Assembly: GCA_029449245.1 (NCBI GenBank)
Contig: JANATF010000014.1
Span: forward strand, 17,501-81,500
From: Mortierella alpina
Lineage: Eukaryota; Mortierellomycota; Mortierellomycetes; Mortierellales; Mortierellaceae
DNA: 64,000 nt
Reading direction: 5' to 3'
This document shows positions 33,736 to 42,983 of the stretch, piece after piece (the first letter of the stretch is position 1; the number at the start of each line of letters is the position of its first letter). Both the position numbers and the translations under genes were made by a program. The notes beneath the pieces are model-generated. The model ran no database searches. It was not told the origin of the DNA and worked only from the letters and a program-made list of their open reading frames with translations.

Positions 33736-34310
33736 GGGCATGGGAACGTGCCATGGCGTGGGTAACGAAAGGAAAACAATATGCACAGGGCGCATGAGTA
33801 GGACACAGCAGAGGAACGTACAAGGGCGTGGGTAGCGAGAGAAAGAAAAAGAAAGTATGCACAGAGCATCAGAGAGAAAGGGCCATGGGAACGTGCCAGG
33901 GCATGGGTAGCGAAAGAAAAGAAAAGGAAAAAGAAGGCATCAACAAAGGAAAGGGTATGGGAACGTGCCAGGGCGTGGGTGAGAGAGAAAAAAAAAGGAA
34001 AAAGGTGTCAACAAAGGAAAGGGGCATGGGAACGTGCCAGGGCGTGGGTAACGAAAGGAAAACAATATGCACAGGGCGCATGAGTAGGACACAGCAGAGG
34101 AACGTACAAGGGCGTGGGTAGCGAGAGAAAGAAAAAGAAAGTATGCACAGAGCATCAGAGAGAAAGGGGCCATGGGAACGTGCCAGGGCATGGGTAGCGA
34201 AAGAAAAGAAAAGGAAAAAGAAGGCATCAACAAAGGAAAGGGTATGGGAACGTGCCAGGGCGTGGGTGAGAGAGAAAAAAAAAGGAAAAAGAAGGCATCA
34301 ACAAAGGAAA
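33736..34310. repeat. Two tandem ~285-bp units, each made of ~65-bp purine-rich subunits
   Basis: 33736-34020 and 34021-34310 are near-identical in order and sequence. Within each, subunits begin with CATGGGAACGTGCCAGGGCG or a diverged form and continue with a GAAAGAAAAGGAAAAAG-like tract. Long open frames across this region come from the low-complexity composition and are not taken as genes. Confidence 0.92.
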
Positions 34311-34399
34311 AGAGCATGGGAAGTGCACAGGCGTTAGTAGCAAACGAAAAAAGGAAAAGATTCTATGCACACCAAGCAAGAGAGCTCGCATGTTTTTTC

Positions 34400-34406
34400 T
34401 ATATAA
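34400..34406 (+). promoter_or_regulatory. TATA box candidate
   Basis: TATATAA in TTTCTATATAAGGAGTG, about 265 bases before the start codon at 34669. Possible donor sites GTAAGTTTG (34519) and GTAAGCTTC (34558) suggest a 5'-UTR intron that would explain the distance. Confidence 0.55.
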
Positions 34407-34668
34407 GGAGTGTGTTATTCCTCTTCTCAAAAGTTCTCTCTACTCACAATTGTACACACTTTTATCCCTGAATATCCATTGTCTCCTGAGCTCGTCCGAA
34501 ATCATCGATTGTTAGCAGTCGTAAGTTTGGTCAACTGACACTTTGTTTTGATTGCTGGTAAGCTTCTTAATTAGAACTACATCTTAACCGAGCCTACGTG
34601 ATCTCATCCTGTTGCACACCCCGGACTTTTTTTAAATTCCCTTACATAGTAGATCCGTACAAACCGAA

Positions 34669-35778
34669 ATGTTATCAGAAATACCCAGTTATGCCCCAAT
34701 GTCCTCTAGGCCTCCTACGCCAAAGGAGGAACTCAAGGAGATATACGACGGAAGGTTGGATTGGATTTCTGTCCCATTTGACCAGGATCCTGACTGGGCA
34801 AGCGACAGGTCTTACGGCAGTCACAAGCTAGCCTATCATGCAGCATACTTCGGGCATATGCCAAAAGTACCATCGCTGTTGACCCATTGCGAGTGGGAAG
34901 CAGCCGAGATCCCAAGAGAAACGCATGCGAACCGCGTTGACTGGACCTCCTGGGTGCTAAAGCCGGAGAAGTGGGTCATTCACACTGCCATAGATGGTGA
35001 CAGGATCGGCGGTAGTGATGTTCCAGGCGAGTATTCTCAAACTTGTGAGAGTGAGGAGACTGTGAAGTTCAATGCCAGTGTTGAATTTGGATCCTCAGTG
35101 ACTGCCGATGGAGGTTGCGGACCAATCAAGGGGGAGATGGAACTTAAATTGAAGGCCGGTGCGTCCTGGGAGAAAAAGACAACAGTAACAATCAAGGCTG
35201 CGATGAAGCCGGAGCCGGGAGTCAACTACCAGCCCACGACCATATATGCCAAGCTTTATTGCAAGGTCCTCCACGCCAAAAAAGGTAGCTTTCGTGTCGT
35301 CCACAATGGCATTGACGAGGCAACCACTTGGATACAAGACGGCACCATGACAAGCGACAAGGCGAAATGGCTTGGTCAAGCCTTTGGGAAGGTGTACTCC
35401 AGGTACAATGAGGAGTGGTCCTTTATGTGGGGTAAAGTGCTTTGGTCCAGGTATGAGATGATCGTCGATCCTGCTACTGCCGCATTGTATGTGACCGGTC
35501 GTTCAGCTATCGTTGAGCACAATGGCGTTGTGCATGGCTCTATGAAGCACGACATAATGATAGATATCGTGAAAGGACAGTACGCGCCTGGCTTCAAGGA
35601 GGCGATAATGGGTGGGATGGGCGGGATGTTGTGGAACCCTGACGACGTAAAGAGATTTCCTATGAATGACTATCGAGCCCCACCCTCCGAGTTTTTTGAG
35701 TGTACGGACAAGGTCATTACGTACTCACCCGGGAGGCTGGTCAAGATCTGGAGGAACATCGTAAAGATTATAGTATGA
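34669..35778 (+). CDS. Unrecognised 369-aa protein, beta-rich central region
   Basis: Single uninterrupted frame with an ATG after TCAGAA-type leader sequence and a TATA box upstream. I do not recognise the family. The centre (residues ~125-190) has two long runs of alternating polar and apolar residues (VKFNASVEFGSSVTA and EMELKLKAGASWEKK) around a Gly-rich turn. That pattern occurs in beta-hairpins of pore-forming proteins but is not proof of one. The N-terminus (SSRPPTPKEELKEIYDGRLDW) lacks a signal peptide. The C-terminal half is Trp- and Tyr-rich (WSFMWGKVLWSRY). It lies just downstream of the RNase gene and tandem repeats, in an accessory neighbourhood. No lesions are seen. Confidence 0.75.
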   Translation: MLSEIPSYAPMSSRPPTPKEELKEIYDGRLDWISVPFDQDPDWASDRSYGSHKLAYHAAYFGHMPKVPSLLTHCEWEAAEIPRETHANRVDWTSWVLKPEKWVIHTAIDGDRIGGSDVPGEYSQTCESEETVKFNASVEFGSSVTADGGCGPIKGEMELKLKAGASWEKKTTVTIKAAMKPEPGVNYQPTTIYAKLYCKVLHAKKGSFRVVHNGIDEATTWIQDGTMTSDKAKWLGQAFGKVYSRYNEEWSFMWGKVLWSRYEMIVDPATAALYVTGRSAIVEHNGVVHGSMKHDIMIDIVKGQYAPGFKEAIMGGMGGMLWNPDDVKRFPMNDYRAPPSEFFECTDKVITYSPGRLVKIWRNIVKIIV

Positions 35779-35882
35779 TTAAATAAATATACAGCAGTCG
35801 CTAATCAAGTCCCTGCAATACGCGTAATAACAAACTTCAGTAAATCATATCTTTTCGGAAGTGGAAGAGGTTAAAGCTCAAC

Positions 35883-36117
35883 ATGATCAGGGTCCATGGA
35901 GCCCTGAGGCTGTCGGAGGCACTCAAGTCCAACTCGACTCTGACTGCCTTAGACTTGACTAGAAACGAGATCGGAGACAACGGACTTAGGAGCTGGCTGA
36001 GGCACTTAACTGTGATCACTTTGGAGTTATACAAAATTCAATCGAGGACGACGGAGCCAAGGCGCTGGCTGAGGCACTCAAGATTAACTCGGTGGTGGAA
36101 ATTCGCCGCTAAGGCCA
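35883..36117 (+). pseudogene. Decayed leucine-rich-repeat (RNI type) fragment
   Basis: Translates as LRR units, LSEALKSNSTLTALDLTRNEIGDNG and then, in another frame, KALAEALKIN, so frameshifts are present. Only two to three units remain. Like the relic at 14690-15000, it is followed by a 28S fragment, here after 90 bases. Confidence 0.7.
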
Positions 36118-36206
36118 GATAAGATCAGACCCCTTAAGCCGTAAAACTTTTATCACCATGAAGGGGAGTTGCCTTCACAAGTCGAAAATCTTTCTTAACT
36201 GTGCAG

Positions 36207-36655
36207 CCCCTTAAGTAACGTGAGGGTAGAGTAGAAAAGAGATGTTGTTCTTTCGAACAAATCTATAGAACAATGGGCTTAATCTCAGCAGATCGTAGCA
36301 ACAAGGCTACTCTACTGCTTACAATACCCCGTTCAATTAAAGTCGTCTGCAATGGATTTATCTCTTCCAATATTTGAAATTAACATTAGCAGGAGCCTCA
36401 TGAAGCCTTTCCGCTCCACAAGACCACCCCACGTAATATGATTCAGGACCCGGAGGTCTATTCGTATTCAACTAAAAATCGGAAAAGGCGGTAATCGTCG
36501 CGTTCTAGCACGGATTCTGACTTAGAGGCGTTCAGCCATAATCCAACGGATGATAGCTTCGGGCCATTGCTTGCTCAAGCAGGCCCAAATACCAATTATC
36601 CGAATGAACGGTTCCTCTCGTACTAAGTTCAATTACTATTGCAACAACATTTCAT

Positions 36656-36710
<55 letters not shown>

Positions 36711-36754
36711 ATTAGTGGGTGAACAATCCAACGCTTACTGAATTCTGCTTCAGT

Positions 36755-36790
<36 letters not shown>

Positions 36791-36828
36791 AACGTCGCTA
36801 TGAACGCTTGGCTGCCACAAGCCAGTTA
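36207..36828 (-). rRNA. 28S rRNA 3' fragment, copy 7 (class A)
   Basis: The best-preserved copy: CCCCTTAA border, GAAA hairpin, and the full 28S 3' region back to TAACTGGCTTGTGGCAGCC in sense orientation. It has the class A hairpin GTAGC-CTTGTT-GCTAC. Its junction with foreign sequence is at the TAACTGG of the peptidyl-transferase region, within ~20 nt of the junctions of copies 1, 4 and 6. Confidence 0.94.
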
Positions 36829-37449
36829 ATACATCCCTATATAATCTTTTCGGTATCTCAAAGACTCTAAGCCACCGAATTAATCATCCACAATCGCATC
36901 CCAAAAATGCGAAACCCTGATAAAATGGGCTTACAGTCATCTATTTATGCAGAAGTCAATCTTGGGCTGATCAATGATCAACTACAATGTACATTGACAC
37001 GTAGCAGAATGAGGCTCTGCAAAAGAAGAGGCAAACGCACATGATGAGTTAGTCTTATTTTGTGTAACGCAATTGAAATGATTGTGACGTGAGGTTCGTC
37101 AAAGTTAAAAAGAGGCACAACAGAAAAAGTGGCGCAACAGAAAAAGAGGCAAAGTGATGTGTGACATGCAACCATTTTTTTGAGTTTCACATAATGGACA
37201 AGGCCATGATGCTTGGAAGTGACGGATGTTTGCGCACTGTATAATAAACATCTCCCTGAATACTGTAACCTTATGGTGAATCATATTTGGATGATGCCCC
37301 GTATGTGTCTTACTCTAATGGGTCATGTGGATCTGATGACACCACTTTGAATACTGGAGACCTGGCCGTTGAGTATCCCTTTCTCTCTATCTATTATTCC
37401 CATCTCACATTCTTCCCGCCAACAACAACACTCAGTCAACACTTCACTC
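36829..37449. other. Intergenic
   Basis: About 620 bases with no supportable gene. A short direct repeat, CACAACAGAAAAAGTGGCGCAACAGAAAAAGAGGC, lies near 37117-37151. Confidence 0.5.
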
Positions 37450-37817
37450 ATGACGCACCTCCCATCTTTCGCAAATCTCCCTCCTGAAATTCAGGTTCGT
37501 TCCTGGATGGCAAGCAGGACCTCTATTCCTGCACACTCGTCAATCGTGATTGGCACAACGTTTTCAATCCCATTCTATGGCGCGAAATCGAAAGCCACTG
37601 CGACACAGAAGAGCTCTCCCCCTTCGTCCGCAGCGTCGCCGCCGCAAGATCGCTGAAGAAGTATGGACGCTACATCCAGAGACTGAGAATCAAGTGCATA
37701 GCCAAGGACTTTCAGGTTTTCCTCACCGCCGCACCAAGCACGTTCTCGCAGCTGCATTCTGTTGAGCTGATGGGGCATGTGGATAACGATGACACTATTG
37801 CAAATTTATTGCAGTGA
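37450..37817 (+). pseudogene. F-box protein relic with a frameshift
   Basis: The start reads MTHLPSFANLPPEIQ, an F-box N-terminus. About ten bases further the F-box continues in a different frame as LDGKQDLYSCTLVNRDWHNV followed by FNPILWREIESH. A small deletion near 37493-37505 best explains the shift. The second frame stays open to TGA at 37815, so the relic is about 120 residues long; F-box proteins of this type are normally several hundred residues. Such proteins link substrates to SCF ubiquitin ligases, but this copy is broken. Confidence 0.75.
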
Positions 37818-37927
37818 TGCTCTCGACGGCGTGGCAGTGTGGGACTGAGACGAATGATCATTGACTTTTAAGACTACGAAGATGATGGAGAAGTATTTGC
37901 CTTCGGAAAAAAATCCGTCGAAGCTTT

Positions 37928-38000
37928 ATCGACTTATACCCCCAGTACGCTCACGACGATTATCTGGAAATATTCGTGTACAACGGGCAACCCATGCCGA
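37928..38000 (+). pseudogene. Short Crinkler (CRN) fragment
   Basis: Encodes IDLYPQYAHDDYLEIFVYNG, almost identical to the same segment of the CRN gene at 57366-58970 (IFDLYPQYAHDDYLEIFVYNG). It is only about 25 codons long and is flanked by unrelated sequence, so it is a relic. Confidence 0.85.
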
Positions 38001-38475
38001 TGACATCACGCTTGAAAATTTCCCTCCTCCAACGCTGTAAAATAACTGGTTCATGATGTGGGTTGTGAAAAAAAGGAGTGCAAAAATGCCTGGTCGCCAC
38101 TGCTGCTTGAGCAAAAGCGAAATGTCCAAAGTGACCCTGGCTGGACTCCTTTGCACCACCCAGAATTCTGGCCCACAAGACGCTGATTGGCTCACTGAGT
38201 GTGAATCAGCAATACGACAAAATTTGCTCATCTATTCCAAAAAGATTGATCATTGAAACGTAGAGTGGAATGTGGGAAGTCAAGGAGACAAAGAGTTGTT
38301 GTTTATTGTCTGCCGAGGCAGGACTCTTATGTATATAGATGTCCTGCCACGGGATAACTATACAGTACACTCAATGAACTTTGATAAAAAGGGAAGTGGT
38401 CTCCGACTAAAGAGGTACACTCCCTAGAACCTGATAGGTCCCAGTACGTTACAGTCATGAGCTTCTTCGAAGGCT
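38001..38475. other. Intergenic
   Basis: Nothing supportable in about 475 bases between the CRN relic and the 3' end of the minus-strand 7TM gene. Confidence 0.5.
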
Positions 38476-39426
38476 TCACCATGATCCATTGAACTAAAAG
38501 TCATGTACAATGTATTGATACCTTGACTTTGATCATGAATGCAATGGTTACCAGGTGGAGTAGTAAAGCAAGAGAGGCGACTGTAGTGAATGGGTCGTAA
38601 TAGTAGTCGTCGACAAGTTCCGGATTTAGGAAGCACACCGAGGAAAAGTCTTGATATCGGATGTGTTCTTGGAATGTAACTGGGACCACGAGGGCAAGCG
38701 GCAGTGCAAATGACACCAAGAATAACATGGTCAGATGCTTCTGGATGATGGATGATTTGTAGACCACAAGAATGTGGAGATTGGCGATGAGCAGCAATCC
38801 AAGCCAGAGTATTACTAGACGAAGATACATTATCAACACGCCTATGGAAAAGAAGCATGATATTAGAGCGCCTCATGACAGCGTGGCTTCGACAAAAATA
38901 TCGCAATTATACCTTGCAGACCGCAGATCCAAGAGTTTGACATGGTCGATGTCTCAAAAACGCTGTTGCATATAAGATTTGGCACGTTGTACACCCAAGT
39001 TGACGCGACCCCAGAGATGACAGCCATTAACGCCCCAAACAACAGTATGATAGATTGAGGATGTCTCCTTCGATTTGGCAAGATGCTGTAAAAAAGGGGT
39101 AAAAGGGCACAGGCAATCGCAGAGAACGTGTACATAATACTGGAAACTGAATAAATAACCTCCAGTGTGTTGGGCTTATAAAACAAAGAGACCGCAGGGC
39201 AAGGCAAACAGCAAAGACCTATGCACCACTCCGAACTGACGTTAAACATGTTCAGGACTAAGGGCGGTGGGCATGCCAATTTGACTTTCTCTGCATCAAG
39301 CAAAGAGTGGGACGATGTAGGGAGTGAGTTGTTGTGAGTTGGTTTAGAGAAAACAAGCGGTGTGTGGATTAAGACGAAAACTGAATAAGTGTTTATGATA
39401 TAGCGTTTGAAAACGCCGAGCTGCAT
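38476..39426 (-). CDS. 7TM-receptor-like membrane protein, apparently lacking the last helices
   Basis: Three exons on the minus strand: 38913-39426, 38522-38841, 38476-38493; introns GT-AG, phases join, 283 aa. After an N-terminal hydrophobic segment come a Cys-rich ectodomain (CIGLCCLPCPAV) and helices around TLEVIYSVSSIMYTFSAIA, SIILLFGALMAVISGVAS, LVILWLGLLLIANLHILVV, LTMLFLVSFALPLALVVP and TTVASLALLLHLVTIAFMI. The ICGLQG and SSVCFLNPE cysteines could form the usual TM3-ECL2 disulphide. After helix 5 the next in-phase exon ends at once (FNGSW-stop), so helices 6-7 are missing or lie in an exon I cannot find. It resembles fungal Frizzled/cAMP-receptor-like GPCRs; ligand unknown. It may be a truncated pseudogene. 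Confidence 0.65.
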
Positions 39427-40903
39427 GACAGGCTTCTACATTATGAGTGAAAGAATGTGACCTAGAGCGTGAATGTGGAGAAACCCTATGCCGAATACGA
39501 CAAATAGAAGTATCGCAGAACAGGGTGTAATCGAACAGACCGGTGAATGTTGAATGGAAGTGAACAACAATATCTGAAGAAAGGTATACTAGCCATGTTT
39601 CTTTCATATTTATATCTCAAGGCTATGCCCGATGATTGGAAGTTGTCACTGGGTCTGATATGGCGCATGGTTACATGGAAGAAACTTGTGTTACGTACTA
39701 GAAATTCATGCACCTGACGAGGGTAATCTCCATGTCAAACTCGACAAATAGAGTCCATGGAAGGTGCTGTTACAGGGTTTTATATAGCGGATGGTTGATG
39801 GGTTTGCCTATTTCGGAAAAATGAAGATCTAAAAGGGAGAGAGCTTAAGATGACGAATGTTCTTTGAAAGGAGTACCAAATACATCACTCGCATTGACGC
39901 ATTAGAAGCTAATAAACTCAGAAGCCATGTTGAAACAAAAAAATAGGGTACATGGAAGCTACTCTCACAGGGTGTAATACCTACTCGGAAAATTTAACGG
40001 GAGTAAGAGGAAAAACTATAAGACATGTCTTAGTTAACAGGACTAGGAGGGCGCAAGTCCTTGAAAGAGCGCCAACATTAAGACTCTCGTGCTGACGCTT
40101 GAGACAATACGCTGATGGCACAACCATCTTGTCCGGTGGAAAAAAGTCCATGGTAGCTGCTGTCACAGGGTTAGATATGGCAAAGGGAAAAGGAAGCACC
40201 TGGCTCAGGAAAAACTATATCGAGTCTTACTTGTCATATGATTAGTGCACTATATATTTTAACTCTGAGACAGAAGCTCCCATGAAGACTACTGCGGAGT
40301 TCAGTCTGTGATCTAATACGTCAACGCAACAAGGGAAAATGGTTTTCAACACCTGCGTAGGCGTACAGCCCATGACGCGCTTCAACAACCCGGAATATGT
40401 GTCGCTGATCAGACTTCAGAACGGGCGCAGCGGGGACTTTGTGAAGGCTGAACCGTAAGAGGATGTGCTGGATGGAATTCCCAAGACGTCTAATCCCCTT
40501 CACCTGTTGTTTTTTTCCTTGCGTCCTCATATATAAATACTCTCACCTGCTCTCTCTTCTCAAATCTCTTTCCTTGTAACCAGCACACTTCAATTTTCAA
40601 CAAGGCAAGCAACCCTGCCTTCCATTTGTAATCCCCTATACTATTACAGTTTATCCCATTCTGTCTTGCGTATTAATCTCCCACCCACTTTAACTCGATC
40701 TTTCAGGTACAATCGTACTGCTTTAGGCCTTCAGTCACCGAAACAATTTCACGAGTCAAGTCACTGTTCCGCGCTTTTAAAACGAAAGTCAACGGTGAGC
40801 AGATCCTTTCATTTCATTCTAAGCGCACAGCAGTAGTTTGTATATCACTTGCCTCACTCTGAATGCTTACTGCAATCACGCTTTATTATCTCTTAAACAG
40901 AAA
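39427..40903. other. Long intergenic region with a diverged ~198-bp periodic repeat
   Basis: About 1.5 kb without a gene. The motif CATGGAAGnTnCTnTnACAGGGT recurs near 39754, 39951 and 40149, giving a period of about 197-200 bases with strong divergence between. It contains the promoters of two divergent genes. Confidence 0.55.
40530..40537 (+). promoter_or_regulatory. TATA box of the CBM14 gene
   Basis: TATATAAA in CCTCATATATAAATACTCTC, followed by a CT-rich leader. The start codon at 40904 lies behind a likely 5'-UTR intron ending TCTTAAACAG. Confidence 0.65.
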
Positions 40904-42334
40904 ATGATGATGAACATGAGGAAACCTGGCCAGGCGAGGCGGCATGTGACATGGCTATGCCTGGCTTGGGTAGCTGTGTCGACGTGCGGTGCAGCACCGC
41001 AGCCAAGTGTGCAGGTCTCTGAGCTTTTAGCCAATCACGGTGATTTTGATACTATCAAGTCGGTCATACCTGAAGGAGTTTCGGGTGCTGGAGAAAACTC
41101 TGGCAAGAACGAACCAGGCACCATACCGGAATGTCCTAGGCCCAACGGGCTGTTTAGCCTTCCGAGCAACTGTACCGAGTTCATCTATTGTAACAATTCG
41201 GTCCCGGAAACGGTGCCCTGCCCTGATCATTACGAGTTTAACAGCAAGGATGAGGAGTGCCAGAGGCCCGAAATTGCTGGATGCAGCAGAAAGCCAGAAC
41301 TGACTACCAAGTTACGGGAGACTGTGAGACTCGGACTAATTGATATCTACAAGCAATGCTATTATCCATATGATGTGAAGGAGGATGTCGACTTCTACAA
41401 GTATTTCTTTATCGAGGTGGATGTTAGCTCCTACTACTGCAAAAGAAATTGCATGGTCATAGGCGACTGCTCTCTCACCCCACCCGACAGGTTCATGACA
41501 GGGTCCGCGGGTCAAGACGGCACTTGCATATTCTGGAACATCAACTACTACTACCATGACGACGGTATTTTTTATGCGCAAAGCTCTGCAACTCTGGATA
41601 AGTGGAAGGATAGTGCTGAGATTCTGGGATTTCAGAGTCCTACAGTCGGCTGGAGCATCACGTCCAAACCAACACTGTTTTATCTACCCCTGACGTCAGG
41701 ACAGCGTTCCATGTATCTCGGACTCGGCAGAGGGATTAAGAGAATCAGCATCCCTTTCGTTCATTTTCAAAGAGACAGTTCTAAGTGGGGGAAGATGGTT
41801 AGCGTACGATTCGACGAGAGCATCCACGATCTCATTCTCAAGAACTCAGACTACAAGGATGTCAAATTCGACAAGCAATTCGGTATTATTGGAGGAGACG
41901 CCATACTGCATCTGGACTACGATTTCCTCGCCGCAGGCGATCAACTGGAGGATGATATCGCAACAATTGTGGCGAAAAGCATGCGATACTATCCTGCAAT
42001 CAAGTATGCGTCGACGTTCTCAAACAGATACACACATCCGGCAAGCGACCAGTATGAAAGTGGTGTGTTGGACTGTGAGCAGGGCAAAAGCTTTGAGGAT
42101 CCCGTCCCCAAGGACACTATTATACAAAGTATCTTGACAGGAGCGATCAAAATGGGCCTTTCGTTCATACCAGGATTCGGACCTCTTTTTGCTGCTGGAT
42201 TTGGCATCACCTCTGACTATTTCAACAACCCGGACCAATTCGAAAGTAACTGGATAAATGAGGCGACAGATGAGGGAAAAGGCATCTGGGAAGAGATCAA
42301 GCTGATCCTTAAAGAATACAAAGCCACCGCTTAA
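40904..42334 (+). CDS. Secreted protein with chitin-binding type-14 (peritrophin-A) domain
   Basis: 476 aa from MMMNMRK; this start directly follows a 3' splice consensus (CTTAAACAG) and puts a signal peptide (VTWLCLAWVAVSTCGAA) at the N-terminus. Residues ~75-126 fit CBM14: CPRPNGLFSLPSNCTEFIYC followed by PCPDHYEFNSKDEECQRP, with the six-Cys spacing. CBM14 binds chitin, so the protein may bind the fungal wall or arthropod/nematode cuticle. The rest (~350 residues) is not recognised. It is Tyr-rich, has four further Cys near CKRNCMVIGDC, and ends in a hydrophobic stretch (ILTGAIKMGLSFIPGFGPLFAAGFG) near 410-438 that could insert in a membrane or form a helical hairpin. No lesions are seen. 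Confidence 0.85.
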   Translation: MMMNMRKPGQARRHVTWLCLAWVAVSTCGAAPQPSVQVSELLANHGDFDTIKSVIPEGVSGAGENSGKNEPGTIPECPRPNGLFSLPSNCTEFIYCNNSVPETVPCPDHYEFNSKDEECQRPEIAGCSRKPELTTKLRETVRLGLIDIYKQCYYPYDVKEDVDFYKYFFIEVDVSSYYCKRNCMVIGDCSLTPPDRFMTGSAGQDGTCIFWNINYYYHDDGIFYAQSSATLDKWKDSAEILGFQSPTVGWSITSKPTLFYLPLTSGQRSMYLGLGRGIKRISIPFVHFQRDSSKWGKMVSVRFDESIHDLILKNSDYKDVKFDKQFGIIGGDAILHLDYDFLAAGDQLEDDIATIVAKSMRYYPAIKYASTFSNRYTHPASDQYESGVLDCEQGKSFEDPVPKDTIIQSILTGAIKMGLSFIPGFGPLFAAGFGITSDYFNNPDQFESNWINEATDEGKGIWEEIKLILKEYKATA

Positions 42335-42983
42335 TCAGCTGTGGGCTCAGTCTAAAAGTAAGTCTGACATTGAGGACGTGTCATGGTTATCAGCATCAAA
42401 AGGGCAAGTTAGAATATGTTCTTACCTTTTGTGCCTTTGTTATCTAGACATGATTTCTACAAGTCTGCAAGGGTATACAGTCATCGGCACTCAACTTGAC
42501 TATACAAATCCGCCGTTGGTTATTTGGAATTAGCCAGGCTGGATTTTTGAGTTGGCCAGAGAATAAACTGAATTTGGCCACTACGCCTAGCTTAAATCTT
42601 CAACAATGCAAAAAGTTTAAAACCATTCTGGGTATGTCTCCAGAAAAAACTTCTTTCGATAGCATTCCGACAGGGCCCTCGTTTTCATTCATTTACTTCC
42701 TGTCTTCGTCGTCATCTTGAACTTTGACGGGGTTTTGAGCAGAATCGCCAGGTGTCATACTGTAACAGTAGTATAGTGGTCACAGTCAGTATGCTGTATT
42801 CTCCATACTTTCCGTTTAGCGCCCACACTCTAGCGCCCACACTTTAGACCCCATTAGTCTCCAGACTTGAACCCACTATTCGCTTTTGAACTCCCATTTG
42901 TTTTTACTCTATACGTCCACACAGTTCTTCAGAGTTCTACGTGAAGATTTATTCACGCCAAGATAAGATTCAGCCATTCAGAG
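42335..42983. other. Intergenic between convergent genes
   Basis: About 650 bases between the stops of two converging genes. There is a short repeat TAGCGCCCACACT near 42819-42844. Nothing else is seen. Confidence 0.5.

Noticed and set aside
33546-34430. Several open frames on both strands in the 285-bp tandem repeats
   Set aside because: They arise from low-complexity purine-rich sequence and change with each repeat; no start context or conserved feature.
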